Shown here piece by piece: positions 25,337 through 33,616 of a stretch of 64,000 nucleotides of DNA. Made by a program: the position numbers and the translations under genes. The stretch spans positions 12,103 to 76,102 of the forward strand of contig JBIOXV010000013.1 of assembly GCA_044869805.1 (NCBI GenBank), in the 5' to 3' direction. The stretch's first letter is position 1; every line of letters starts with the position of its first letter. The notes under the pieces were generated by a model. It saw only the letters and a program-made list of their open reading frames with translations, was not told the origin of the DNA and made no database searches. The stretch is from CAWDVR01 sp044869805 (GTDB lineage Bacteria; Acidobacteriota; Thermoanaerobaculia; Multivoradales; SZUA-115).

Positions 25337-26311
25337 ATGGGGACCATACGGCTGATCGTGGACGCGGGCGACGAGGGCCACCCGCGGGAGGAAAGCCTCG
25401 ACCGGCTCGCCGAGGTCCTCGCCAACCCCCAGAACCGCCTCTGGCTCGACTTGAGCGACCCCGGAGAGTCTGAGGTCGAGCTGCTGCGCCGCCACTTCGG
25501 CTTCCACGAGCTGGCGCTCGAAGAGGTCACCAAGCCGCACGAGCGGCCCCGCTGCAACGCCTACGGCGGCTACTACTTCATCGTAGTCTACGCCGCCGAG
25601 CACACTGGCGAGGAGTTCCTGCCGCGCGAGCTCAATCTCTTCTGGGGCCAGAACTACCTGGTGACCATCCACCGCCGGCCCGCCGCCGTGCTGGCCGTGT
25701 TGGAGGAGGCGCGGAAGAGCTGGGTGCAGCACGAGGGGCGCCAGGGGTACGGCGTCGCGTGCCTCGCCTACACCTTGTTCGAGAGCCTCGTAGACGGCTA
25801 CTTCACCGTGCAGGACCGCGTCCGCGAGCGGATCGAGCGCATCGAGGAGGCGATCTTCAAGGGAGAGGAGGGCGCCGCGGCCGACCTCTTCCGGCTGCGC
25901 AAGGAGCTGCTGCGCGTTCCCCGGCTGCTGGCTCCGACCAGTCACGTGCTGGCCGAGGTGATGCGCCGCGACCGGGCGATCCCCGAGGCGCTACGGCCCT
26001 ATTTCAGCGACGTGCAGGACCACGCGTTGCACGTGCTCGCCGAGCTCGACACCTACCGGGACCTGCTGAGCGCGGCGCTCGACGTGCAGATCTTCTACTC
26101 CTTCACCCGCCTGGGCCACATCATGCAGCGCCTGACCGCGATCACGGTCATCATCATGGTGCCGAACTTCGTGGCCAGCATCTACGGCATGAATTTCGCC
26201 CACCTCTTCCCGGCCAGCGAATGGAAGTTCGGCTTCCTGGCGGTGGTCTGCCTGCTGGCGGTGATGGTCGTCTGGGGCTTCGTCCATTCCCGCCTGCTGA
26301 AGTGGCTCTGA
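25337..26311 (+). CDS. corA: CorA-type magnesium channel
   Basis: A 324-residue inner-membrane divalent cation channel. The cytoplasmic N-terminal domain (about 1-250) is rich in charged helices (DRVRERIERIEEAIFKGEE), and the two C-terminal transmembrane helices carry the selectivity motif YGMNF between them, before VVCLLAVMVVWGFVHSRLLKWL. The C-terminus is short and basic, as in the family. ATG 25337 is used, coupled to the small membrane protein before it. MgtE, a second Mg2+ transporter, is encoded about 30 kb downstream. Confidence 0.94.
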   Translation: MGTIRLIVDAGDEGHPREESLDRLAEVLANPQNRLWLDLSDPGESEVELLRRHFGFHELALEEVTKPHERPRCNAYGGYYFIVVYAAEHTGEEFLPRELNLFWGQNYLVTIHRRPAAVLAVLEEARKSWVQHEGRQGYGVACLAYTLFESLVDGYFTVQDRVRERIERIEEAIFKGEEGAAADLFRLRKELLRVPRLLAPTSHVLAEVMRRDRAIPEALRPYFSDVQDHALHVLAELDTYRDLLSAALDVQIFYSFTRLGHIMQRLTAITVIIMVPNFVASIYGMNFAHLFPASEWKFGFLAVVCLLAVMVVWGFVHSRLLKWL

Positions 26312-26394
26312 GGCGCCGCCCTTCGAGCGAGCGCTGGCGAGAACTGTCGATCCTACAGCCCGCGAAACTGCACGGCCAGAAGTAGCAGGGCGTG

Positions 26395-26467
26395 GTTTCT
26401 ACCTACCTGGCGGTCCTGCACCCGGGTAGTAAGTGCTCTTCCCGGTAGGCGACACGAGGGCTAGGCT
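26395..26467 (+). promoter_or_regulatory. Shared upstream element, copy 1 (MDR oxidoreductase)
   Basis: In order: GTTTCTACCTAC (26395-26406), 16 bases, CGGGTAGT (26423-26430), 1 base, AGTGCTCTT (26432-26440), 20 bases, CTAGGCT (26461-26467). Copy 2 before the BON gene has the same blocks at exactly the same spacing. CTACC and GGGTAG form an inverted pair, as for a dimeric activator. TAGGCT is the probable -10 box, 33 bases before the ATG. The remaining gap between corA and this element (26312-26394) shows nothing. Confidence 0.7.
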
Positions 26468-26500
26468 CGAGGCACGTTCGGGGAAGGGCGTCCGAATCCA

Positions 26501-27514
26501 ATGACAACAGTGAACAGGAAAATCACCCTCGCATCACGGCCGGTGGGCTTCCCCAGGGTGTCGGACTTCCACCTGGTCTACTCTCCGGTGCCTTCACCCG
26601 CCGCAGGCGAAGTGCTGGCTCGGTCGATCTACTTGTCGCTCGATCCCTACCTGCGAGTGCGGATGAGCGATGCCGACTCCTCTGCCCGGCCGGTTGCGAT
26701 CGGTGAAGTCATGCCCGGTGGAGCGGTCGGCTTCGTAGTGGAGTCCGAGGATCCGAGGTTCCGGGCCGGTGATGCGGTCGAAGGGATGCTGGGCTGGCAG
26801 GAGTACGCCGTCGCCCAGGGGCGCGCGCTGAGGAAGCTCGACCCCGCCCACGCGCCGATTTCGACGGCTCTCGGAGTGCTGGGCATGCCTGGGCTCACGG
26901 CGTACTTCGGCCTGCTGGATATCTGCGACCCGCAACCAGGGGAAACCGTCGTGGTGTCCGGAGCGGCAGCAGCGGTCGGAATGCTCGCCGGCCAGATCGC
27001 GAAGCTCAAGGGTTGCCGCGTCGTGGGAGTGGCGGGCGTCGACGCCAAGCTCTCGTGGTTGCTCGACGAGCTCGGTTTCGACGCGGCATTCGACTGCCAG
27101 GCTGCCGGGGATCTCGACGGCAAGCTCGAGGAACTCTGCCCCGACGGCATCGACGTCTATTTCGATAACGTGGGCGGGGCGATTTCCGATGCGGTCGTGC
27201 GACGGATCAACGCCAGGGCGCGGATCTCCGTCTGCGGACAGATCTCGCAGTACAACCTGGCGGAGCCCGAGGTGGGACCGCGCTGGCTGGGTCAGTTGAT
27301 CGTCAAGCAGGCGAAGGTGCAGGGCTTCCTCGTCTCCAGCTACGCCGAGCGCTTCCCCGAAGGGCTCGAGCATCTGGCCCGGTGGCTGAAGCAGGGGAAG
27401 CTGAAGTACCGGGAGGATGTCGCCCAGGGCATCGAAGCCGCGCCTCAGGCCTTCATCGGAATGCTGCACGGGAGGAATCAGGGAAAGCAACTGGTGCAGC
27501 TCTCAGAAGCGTAG
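26501..27514 (+). CDS. NADP-dependent MDR oxidoreductase (CurA/PTGR-like)
   Basis: A 337-residue enzyme of the leukotriene B4 dehydrogenase/curcumin reductase branch. It has LASRPVGFPRVSDFHLV at the start, YLSLDPYLRVRMSD, LGMPGLTAYFGLLDICDPQPGE, the nucleotide motif VVSGAAAAVGMLAGQIAKLKGCRVVG, and DVYFDNVGG, FDNVGG being diagnostic for the branch. It is expected to reduce alpha,beta-unsaturated carbonyls with NADPH in the cytoplasm, a detoxifying role. Its upstream element is shared with the next gene, pointing to co-regulation. The first base of the second element copy is the last base of this gene's stop codon. Confidence 0.92.
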   Translation: MTTVNRKITLASRPVGFPRVSDFHLVYSPVPSPAAGEVLARSIYLSLDPYLRVRMSDADSSARPVAIGEVMPGGAVGFVVESEDPRFRAGDAVEGMLGWQEYAVAQGRALRKLDPAHAPISTALGVLGMPGLTAYFGLLDICDPQPGETVVVSGAAAAVGMLAGQIAKLKGCRVVGVAGVDAKLSWLLDELGFDAAFDCQAAGDLDGKLEELCPDGIDVYFDNVGGAISDAVVRRINARARISVCGQISQYNLAEPEVGPRWLGQLIVKQAKVQGFLVSSYAERFPEGLEHLARWLKQGKLKYREDVAQGIEAAPQAFIGMLHGRNQGKQLVQLSEA

Positions 27515-27586
27515 TTTCTACCTACGCCGCCGTCTGGCTCTCGGGTAGTTAGTGCTCTTACCGTCGGAGGATCAAGGGACTAGATT
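27514..27586 (+). promoter_or_regulatory. Shared upstream element, copy 2 (BON protein)
   Basis: GTTTCTACCTAC (27514-27525), 16 bases, CGGGTAGT (27542-27549), 1 base, AGTGCTCTT (27551-27559), 20 bases, CTAGATT (27580-27586). The -10 box TAGATT lies 29 bases before the ATG. The conserved blocks at fixed spacing, amid diverged filler, argue for a functional operator rather than recent duplication. Confidence 0.72.
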
Positions 27587-27615
27587 GGAAGCCGTTCCTG
27601 AAAGGACGGTACCTC

Positions 27616-28170
27616 ATGCAACTGAAGACGCTCGTCAAGATGGCTCTGGTCGGCGCGGTGCTGATCGGCGGAAGCGCGGCGTACGCCGCGGACAACCAGG
27701 CGGATTGGACCACTACACTGAACGTCAAGCTCGCGCTGCTCAACAAGCTGGGCACCGACAGCCTGCACGTGGACGTCGATTCTGACGCCGGAGCCCTGAT
27801 GCTCAAGGGTACGGTGGACAAGCGCGAAACCCGCGAGCTCGCCGAGACAGTCGCCAACTCGGTCGCCGGAGTGACCAGCGTGAAGAACGACATCCTCCTC
27901 GAAGCCAGCGTGGAGAATCCCGACCAGGCTGGTGTTGCGGCCGGTGAGGCCGAGGCCGAGATGAAGGATGCCGTTCTCGCGACGCGGGTCCGCCTGGCGT
28001 TGGTCAAGAAGATGAGCGCGGATGGGTTCAAGATCGGTACCGAGGCCGCCAACGGCGTGGTGACGCTCAGGTTCGGCCAGGATTTCTCCGCCGCGCGACG
28101 CGAAAAGGCGGCCAAGGCCGTCAAGGACGTCCCGGGCGTGACCAAGGTTCTCTCCGTCCACAAGGCGTAA
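27616..28170 (+). CDS. Exported protein with two BON domains
   Basis: A 184-residue protein with a signal peptide (LVKMALVGAVLIGGSAAYA, cleavage near 25) and two BON domains (about 30-97 and 115-182). Each holds the BON pattern: LKGTVDKRETRELAETVANSVAGVTSVKND and the second VTLRFGQDFSAARREKAAKAVKDVPGVTKVLSVHKA. OsmY-type BON proteins act in the periplasm on envelope stress and outer-membrane protein handling. The product is therefore likely periplasmic. It is followed by a strong hairpin, so it is probably monocistronic and controlled by the shared upstream element. Confidence 0.9.
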   Translation: MQLKTLVKMALVGAVLIGGSAAYAADNQADWTTTLNVKLALLNKLGTDSLHVDVDSDAGALMLKGTVDKRETRELAETVANSVAGVTSVKNDILLEASVENPDQAGVAAGEAEAEMKDAVLATRVRLALVKKMSADGFKIGTEAANGVVTLRFGQDFSAARREKAAKAVKDVPGVTKVLSVHKA

Positions 28171-28199
28171 AGCTTCCCTGAGAGGGAGTGCAGCACATA

Positions 28200-28229
28200 G
28201 GGCCCGCTCGGGGCAACCCGGGCGGGCCC
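28200..28229 (+). terminator. Hairpin after the BON gene
   Basis: GGGCCCGC (28200-28207) pairs with GCGGGCCC (28222-28229), followed shortly by a weak T-rich stretch (GTCGTTTCT). It separates the BON gene from the convergent response regulator and may serve both. Confidence 0.6.
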
Positions 28230-28274
28230 GGGTCGTTTCTCCGGAGCGTCGAGCTCTCGGGTCGGGCGTGGCGC

Positions 28275-28913
28275 TCAGAGCAGCTTGTGCTCCTCGGCGT
28301 AGTTCACCAGCTCGACCCGACTGACCAGCCCGAGCTTGCCCATCAGATTGGCACGGTGGTTCTCGACGGTGCGCACCGAGAGGCCGAGCAGGCCGGCGAT
28401 CTGGCGGTTGGTGTTGCCCTTGGCGAGGAGGCGCAAGACGTCGAGCTCGCGCGAGGTCAGCGCATCTGCCGGCGACCCGCGCCGGTGCTCCGTGGTGACG
28501 GGCTGGTGGAGGAGCGCGCGGGTCATCGCGGGGTGCACGTAGATGTCGCCAAGGCTCGTCGCGTGGATCGCCTGGATGATCTCGGACTCCTCGGCTCGCT
28601 TGATCACGTAGCCGGAAGCGCCGGCGCGTAGCGCTTCGTGCAGCAGGCTCTCGTCCTCGTGCATGGTGAGGATGAGCACGATGATCTCCGGATGCTCTTC
28701 CTTCAGCCGCTGCGCGGTCCTGATGCCGTTCTCGGGGGGCATGGCGATGTCGAGCAGGACCGTGTCGGGGCGCAAGGTCTCGGCGAGGTGCAGCGTCTCC
28801 ACTCCATCCTCTGCTTCGCCGACCACCTCGAGCTCGGGGTCGGCGCGGAGCAAGGCCCGGAGGCCGGAACGGACGATGGCGTGGTCGTCAGCGATCAGGA
28901 TGCGGATCGGCAC
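28275..28913 (-). CDS. NarL/FixJ-family response regulator
   Basis: A 212-residue regulator. The receiver domain has the acidic pair ADDH, phosphorylated Asp55 in TVLLDIAMP, the Thr in LTMHED and Lys in YVIKRAEES. The C-terminal LuxR-type helix-turn-helix (about 147-205) reads LTSRELDVLRLLAKGNTNRQI and SVRTVENHRANLMGKL. It overlaps the kinase gene by 26 bases, so the pair is co-expressed. It is the best candidate to bind the CTACC/GGGTAG element before the two neighbouring stress-type genes: NarL-family regulators typically bind inverted heptamers containing TACC. This link is inference. Confidence 0.94.
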   Translation of the reverse strand: MPIRILIADDHAIVRSGLRALLRADPELEVVGEAEDGVETLHLAETLRPDTVLLDIAMPPENGIRTAQRLKEEHPEIIVLILTMHEDESLLHEALRAGASGYVIKRAEESEIIQAIHATSLGDIYVHPAMTRALLHQPVTTEHRRGSPADALTSRELDVLRLLAKGNTNRQIAGLLGLSVRTVENHRANLMGKLGLVSRVELVNYAEEHKLL

Positions 28914-30621
28914 TTGCCACCTCCACCACGATCGTGGTGCCTGCCCCGGGCGCGCTCTCCACCGTCAGGCTCCCGCCCAGGCCCTCGGCGCGCTCCCTCA
29001 AACCCAAGAGGCCGCAGTGATCCCCGCGCTGATCCTGGTCCGGATCGAAGCCGACGCCGTCGTCCTCGACCATGACGATGACCCGGTCGCCGCGACGCTC
29101 CGCCAACACGTCGACCTGGGTCGCGCGAGCGTGGCGCACGACGTTGGTCATCGCCTCCTGGACCACGCGGTAGAGAGCCGTCTCCACCACCGTCGGGAGA
29201 CGCTCGCTCGTGAACCCGCGCGCCTTGAAACGGACGGTGAGGCCGAACTTGGGCCCTGCCGATCGCGAGTACTGGCGGAGGGCCGCCTCCAGCCCCAGAT
29301 GATCGAGGCTCGCCGGTCGCAGGTCCGCGGCCAGACGGTGCAGGCCTTCGATGACGGCATCGGTCCTGTGCATCAGCTCCGCCACCCGTTCGGTGGCGCT
29401 TCCGCCCTCGTCGATCTCCCGCTCCAGCAGCCGGAGCCCGTAGCGCAGCGATGCCAGGGCCTGACCCGCCTCGTCGTGAAGCTCCCGGCTGATGTGGCGC
29501 CGCTCGCTCTCCTGCACCTCGACGAGGCGGCGCGAGAGCGACTGCATCCTCGCCGTCGATGCCTGCATCTGCTCGAAGAGCACCGCGTTCTCGACAGCTA
29601 CCGAGGCCTGAGACGACATCGCCTCGGCCAACCTCAGGTGCTCTTCGTTGAAGTAGCCGGCCTCGCGCTTGGACAGCGAGAACAACCCGGCCGCGTCGCC
29701 CCGCGCGAACAGCGGAACCCCCATCCAACTCGCCTCGGCGAGGCGGTCCGTCGGCAAGCTCCAGCCGTGGTGCGCACGAACGTCGGGGATCAGGACCGCG
29801 GCGCCGGTGGTCAGGATGCCGTGAACGATCGGGTGATCGTTCGCCTCGAGCTCCGGCCGCCCCTCGATCGGGAGGGGAACTACGCGCTCACCGTCGAAGA
29901 CCGCCCGGACGGAGAGCCGTGACGCCTCCTCGACCAGCATGACGCTGGCGCGGTCGAAAGGGATCATCCGTCGCAGGCGGTCGAGCAGGGTCACCACCAC
30001 GGTCTCGCGGTCGAGGCTGCGGGTGAGCGCCACGGTCGCCTCGCGGAGGGCTTCGTCGACCGACCGCGTGCGCTGCTCGGCCTCGCGCGCGAGTCGGAGG
30101 CCCGTCTCGAGGCCGTCGACGGTGCTGCTATCGACCATTGCCACGGCAGTCAGCTCGGCGAAGACCTCGGCGAGTTGGGCGTCGGCCGCAGAGAAGCCCC
30201 CTGGCTTGTCGATCAGGCCGACGAGCCCTGCCACCTCGCCCGCGATGATGAACGGCGTGAGCAGGGCGCTCTCCGGCACTGAGCGCCGGCCGCGAGGGGG
30301 CCCACTTGCAGTGTTTTTCGACAGGTTGTTCGCGAAGACGGACCGGCCAACCTTGGCGGCGCGGGCGCTCAGGCGGCGGAGCGGAGCGGGAAGGCCGGCA
30401 GCACCGTCGAGCTCGAGGCCGCCGGGATCGAGGGCGACCACTTCGAGGCCCCTTCCGCCCGTCGCGCACACGGCGACGAGGCCGGCATCGGCGCCGACGA
30501 TCGTCCTGCACGCCCCCAATACCGCTCTCGCCGCGTCGGCGAAGGCGCGGTTCTCTCGCATCGCGCGCGCGGCCGCCCGAAGCGCGGCCATTTCTCCTGA
30601 CCTGCTCACCGACTGCGGCAT
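28888..30621 (-). CDS. GAF-domain sensor histidine kinase (HisKA_3)
   Basis: A 577-residue soluble kinase with no transmembrane helix. Two GAF-like domains (about 25-170 and 200-345; note LTPFIIAGEVAGLVGLIDKPGGF and MGVPLFARGDAAGLFSLSKREAGYF) precede a HisKA_3 dimerisation domain with His about 380 (RRHISRELHDEAGQALASLR) and a HATPase domain (VVQEAMTNVVRHA, VEDDGVGFDP, GLLGLRERAEGLGG). This is the DevS/NreB-type layout, in which GAF domains sense redox, gas or small ligands in the cytoplasm. Two in-frame ATGs are possible (30621 and 30591); the second has AGGAG very close by. It is co-transcribed with the NarL-type regulator. Confidence 0.92.
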   Translation of the reverse strand: MPQSVSRSGEMAALRAAARAMRENRAFADAARAVLGACRTIVGADAGLVAVCATGGRGLEVVALDPGGLELDGAAGLPAPLRRLSARAAKVGRSVFANNLSKNTASGPPRGRRSVPESALLTPFIIAGEVAGLVGLIDKPGGFSAADAQLAEVFAELTAVAMVDSSTVDGLETGLRLAREAEQRTRSVDEALREATVALTRSLDRETVVVTLLDRLRRMIPFDRASVMLVEEASRLSVRAVFDGERVVPLPIEGRPELEANDHPIVHGILTTGAAVLIPDVRAHHGWSLPTDRLAEASWMGVPLFARGDAAGLFSLSKREAGYFNEEHLRLAEAMSSQASVAVENAVLFEQMQASTARMQSLSRRLVEVQESERRHISRELHDEAGQALASLRYGLRLLEREIDEGGSATERVAELMHRTDAVIEGLHRLAADLRPASLDHLGLEAALRQYSRSAGPKFGLTVRFKARGFTSERLPTVVETALYRVVQEAMTNVVRHARATQVDVLAERRGDRVIVMVEDDGVGFDPDQDQRGDHCGLLGLRERAEGLGGSLTVESAPGAGTTIVVEVASADPHPDR

Positions 30622-30664
30622 GCGCAGGGCTGGCAGCGAGAACGCAAGCGAGGCAACGTAGCCG

Positions 30665-32587
30665 TTACACCGCCTCCGCCGGCCGCGTGGTGGCAGCCAC
30701 CGCGGGTACCTTCTCCTCCTCCCGCGCCGGCCTGCGCTCGGGCCGGAGCGCGTCCGCGTGCTCGAGGAGCAGGTCCTCCTGCCAGGCGTGGCGGCCGTCG
30801 AGCACCGCGAGCGCCTGCTTGTACTTGTAGGCGTCGTCGTTGGACCACAGCTCGTGGAAGAGCTGCTTCACGCGGCGCCGGGCGTTGCGGCAGAAGAGGT
30901 CGGCCAGCTCCGCCGCGCTTGTCGCCTCGGCGTGCCTCTCCTGCGCCATGGTGTGCGCGCGCGACACCGAGGCCGCCATGGCGAAGAGCTCGTTGCCGAT
31001 GTCCACCAGGCGGAAGAGGAAGCCCTGCTTGTGCTGCAACTTGGCCTGGTGGGCCAGCATGCCGTGGAACACCTGCCGCGAGAGCTTGCGGCAGCTCCGC
31101 TCCACGAAGCGCAGGTGCGCGGCGAGCGGCCCGAAGCCGGCGTAGCGAGGCCAGCGGCCCCAGCCCAGCCAGCGCGTCGGGTACCAGGCGGCATAGAAGG
31201 CGGTCATCCGCGGCAGCGCGCCGAGCTTGGCGCCGAGCGGCTTGTCGGGGTCGATCAGCGCGCCGGCGATCTCCAGGTGCTTGTCCACCGCCTCGCGCGC
31301 CATCAGCAGGTGCATGATCTCGCTCGAGCCCTCGAAGATGCGGTTGATGCGGTAGTCCCGCATCATGCGCTCGACGCCGATCGGCTGCTCGCCGCGGGCG
31401 GCGAGCGAGGTCTCGGTCTCGTAGCCGCGGCCGCCGCGGATCTGCATCGTGTCGTCGACGATCTCCCAGGTGCGGCAGGAGATCCACTCCTTGCAGGCTG
31501 CGGCCTCCAGGCGGATATCCGACTCGCCCCTGTCCGCCATCGTGGTCGCCAGCTTGACGATCGCCTCCATGGCGAAGGTGGTGGCGGCCATGTCAGCCAC
31601 TTTGTGGGCGATCGCCTCGTGCTTGCCCACCGGCTTGCCCCACTGCACGCGCTCGCTGGCCCACTTGCGCACGATCGCCAGGCACTGCTTGGAGGTGCCC
31701 ACCGAGCCGTTGGGGATCGAGAGCCGGCCGTCGTTGAGCGTGGTGAGCGCGATCTTCAGGCCGCGGCCTTCCTGGCCGATCAGGTTCTCGGCGGGGATGC
31801 GCACGTCCTTGAAGCTGATCACCGCGTTGGCCAGCGCCTTGAGGCCCATGAACCGGCAGCGGTGCTCGACCCTGACTCCGGCCCACCCCGTCTCGACCAC
31901 GAAGGCGCTGATCTTTCGCGTGGTGGCGTCGGCTGCCATCACCACCAGCAGCTTGGCGAGCGTGCCGTTGGTGCACCACAGCTTCTCGCCGTTCAACAGG
32001 TAGTCGCCCTCGGGCGTGCGCTCGTAGCTGGTGGTCAGCCGCGCCGGGTCGGAGCCGACGTTGGTCTCGGTCAAGGCGAAGGCGGAGATCTCGCCGGCGG
32101 CACAACGCGGCAGGTACTTCTTGCGCAGGACATCGCTGCCGAAGAGCTTCAAGGGCTGCGGCACGCCGATCGACTGGTGGGCCGAGAGCAGGGCCGAGAT
32201 GTTGCCGTCCACCGAGCCCACCAATTCCATGACGAGCTGGTATTCGGCGTTGGTGAAGCCCAGGCCGCCGTACTCCTTGGGGATCTTCATGCCGAAGGCG
32301 CCGAGCTTGGCCAGACCGTCGATAACGTGCGGCGGGTACTCGCCCGTGGTGTCGATGGCGATCGAATCGACCTCGTCGCGGAGGAAGGTCCTGAACGCCT
32401 GGTAGAAGGCGGCGAACTCGGGGCGCTCGGGCCGCGGGGTGGGATAGGGGTGGAGCAGATCGAGCCGGAAGTTGCCCAGGAACAGCTCGCGCAGGAAGGC
32501 CGGCTTTTCCCAGGCGGTCTCGCGCGATGCCTCGGCGACCTTCCGCGACTCCATCTCGGTGACGTTCCCGGCCTCGTGGCGACTCAT
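30665..32587 (-). CDS. Acyl-CoA dehydrogenase (FadE-like, extended C-terminus)
   Basis: A 640-residue FAD enzyme. N-terminal helical domain (RTFLRDEVDS, KLGAFGMKIPKEYGGLGFTNAEY), a middle beta domain (FALTETNVGSDPARLTTSYERT, GEKLWCTNG), then the C-terminal helical domain with IFEGSSEIMHLLMAREAV, followed by a further alpha-helical extension of about 200 residues. This long form acts on medium/long-chain acyl-CoA in beta-oxidation or related pathways; the substrate range is unknown. ATG 32587 follows GGGAGGTTCGC. An upstream in-frame ATG (MPQSVETR...) overlaps the -10 box and is unlikely. The EamA gene lies 132 bases upstream. Confidence 0.9.
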   Translation of the reverse strand: MSRHEAGNVTEMESRKVAEASRETAWEKPAFLRELFLGNFRLDLLHPYPTPRPERPEFAAFYQAFRTFLRDEVDSIAIDTTGEYPPHVIDGLAKLGAFGMKIPKEYGGLGFTNAEYQLVMELVGSVDGNISALLSAHQSIGVPQPLKLFGSDVLRKKYLPRCAAGEISAFALTETNVGSDPARLTTSYERTPEGDYLLNGEKLWCTNGTLAKLLVVMAADATTRKISAFVVETGWAGVRVEHRCRFMGLKALANAVISFKDVRIPAENLIGQEGRGLKIALTTLNDGRLSIPNGSVGTSKQCLAIVRKWASERVQWGKPVGKHEAIAHKVADMAATTFAMEAIVKLATTMADRGESDIRLEAAACKEWISCRTWEIVDDTMQIRGGRGYETETSLAARGEQPIGVERMMRDYRINRIFEGSSEIMHLLMAREAVDKHLEIAGALIDPDKPLGAKLGALPRMTAFYAAWYPTRWLGWGRWPRYAGFGPLAAHLRFVERSCRKLSRQVFHGMLAHQAKLQHKQGFLFRLVDIGNELFAMAASVSRAHTMAQERHAEATSAAELADLFCRNARRRVKQLFHELWSNDDAYKYKQALAVLDGRHAWQEDLLLEHADALRPERRPAREEEKVPAVAATTRPAEAV

Positions 32588-32639
32588 GCGAACCTCCCGA
32601 ACCTCCCCCTGGGGGGATCTGGTTTCGACCGACTGCGGC

Positions 32640-32645
32640 ATATTA
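32640..32645 (-). promoter_or_regulatory. -10 box TAATAT before the acyl-CoA dehydrogenase
   Basis: On the minus strand TAATAT is preceded by a TTCATG block at a spacing of about 16, a weak -35. It predicts a leader of about 45 bases to the ATG at 32587 and rules against the longer frame. Confidence 0.4.
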
Positions 32646-32719
32646 CCACAACGCGGCGCGGCATGAACCATGCCGCTGCGCGGCAAAAAGGCGGGCGCCC
32701 GCCCGCGCAGCAGGTTCAT

Positions 32720-33607
32720 TCACGGGCGAGAGCGATGGGCGCGGACCGACAGCAGCACCCCGCCCAGCACCGCCGCCGTGCCGGCGACCAGCCGCAGGGT
32801 GAAAGGCTCGTCGAGAAACACCACTCCCACCAGCACGGCGACCGCCGGCGAGGTGTAGGCCACCAGCGCCACCCAGCTCGCCGGCCGGCGGTTGAGCAGG
32901 TAGAAGTAGAGCGAGAAGGCGAGCGCCGAGCCGACCAGTGAGAGGTAGAGGATGCTGCCCACCGAGGCGGCGTCGAGCACCACCGGCCTGCCACGCTCGA
33001 GCAGCAGGGCGAGCGCGCCGAGAATCAGCGCGCAGATTCCCATCGGCAGCGCGGCGAGCGACAGCGGGTGCACTCCACCGCCCCAGCGCTTGACCAGCAC
33101 CTGCCCGATCGAAGCGGCGAACGGCGCGATCGGCAGCACGGCCGCGGCGAAGGCCGCCTGCGGGCCGCCGATCGCCGTCAGGTCTTCCGAGAACAGGATC
33201 ACGATGCCCGCGAAGCCGAGCACCACGCCCACCGCGCCGGCCGGCGTCAGCCGCTCGCCGGGCAGGAAGAAGTGCGCCAGCACCGCCACGAACAGGGGGA
33301 AGGAGGCGAAGATTACCGACGCCAGCGCCGAGGGCAGGTACTGCTCCGACCAGTAGACCAAGCCGTAGGAGACCGCGAAGTTGAGGACGCCGCTGGCGAG
33401 CCACAGGCGGCGCTCGACCGCCGTGGCGCCGAGCCGCACCTTGAGCGCCTTCGCCACGCCGAGCAGCACCAGCGAGGCGAGGGCGAAGCGCAGCGCGGCG
33501 CCGGTCAGCGGCGGCACACCCGCGAGGCCGATGCGGATCGCCGCCCAGGTGGTGCCCCAGATCAGCGTGAGTAGGGCGAGGATGCCCAGGTGGTGGCGGG
33601 GAGCCAA
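32720..33607 (-). CDS. EamA/DMT-family transporter
   Basis: A 295-residue membrane protein with ten hydrophobic helices in two EamA halves. Typical stretches are ALLTLIWGTTWAAIRIGLAGVPPLTGAALRFALA and, in the second half, VALVAYTSPAVAVLVGVVFLDEPFTLRLVAGTAAVLGGV. It likely exports amino acids, metabolites or drugs; the substrate is not visible. The start is TTG 33607, supported by AAGGAGGCGGG just upstream. It follows asnS with a 9-base gap, suggesting a shared transcript. Confidence 0.92.
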   Translation of the reverse strand: MAPRHHLGILALLTLIWGTTWAAIRIGLAGVPPLTGAALRFALASLVLLGVAKALKVRLGATAVERRLWLASGVLNFAVSYGLVYWSEQYLPSALASVIFASFPLFVAVLAHFFLPGERLTPAGAVGVVLGFAGIVILFSEDLTAIGGPQAAFAAAVLPIAPFAASIGQVLVKRWGGGVHPLSLAALPMGICALILGALALLLERGRPVVLDAASVGSILYLSLVGSALAFSLYFYLLNRRPASWVALVAYTSPAVAVLVGVVFLDEPFTLRLVAGTAAVLGGVLLSVRAHRSRP

Positions 33608-33616
33608 CCCGCCTCC

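Noticed and set aside
27560..27590. A DosR/DevR-type box (GGGACTAGA) before the BON gene
   Set aside because: Only half of the palindrome is present and the corresponding stretch in copy 1 of the shared element does not match it; the conserved blocks upstream explain the data better.
30608..32642. The same 14 bases (ATGCCGCAGTCGGT) at the kinase start and upstream of the acyl-CoA dehydrogenase, both reading MPQSV
   Set aside because: The acyl-CoA dehydrogenase copy overlaps a -10 box and precedes a better start at 32587, so it is probably not translated; the match is too short to argue for a duplication.
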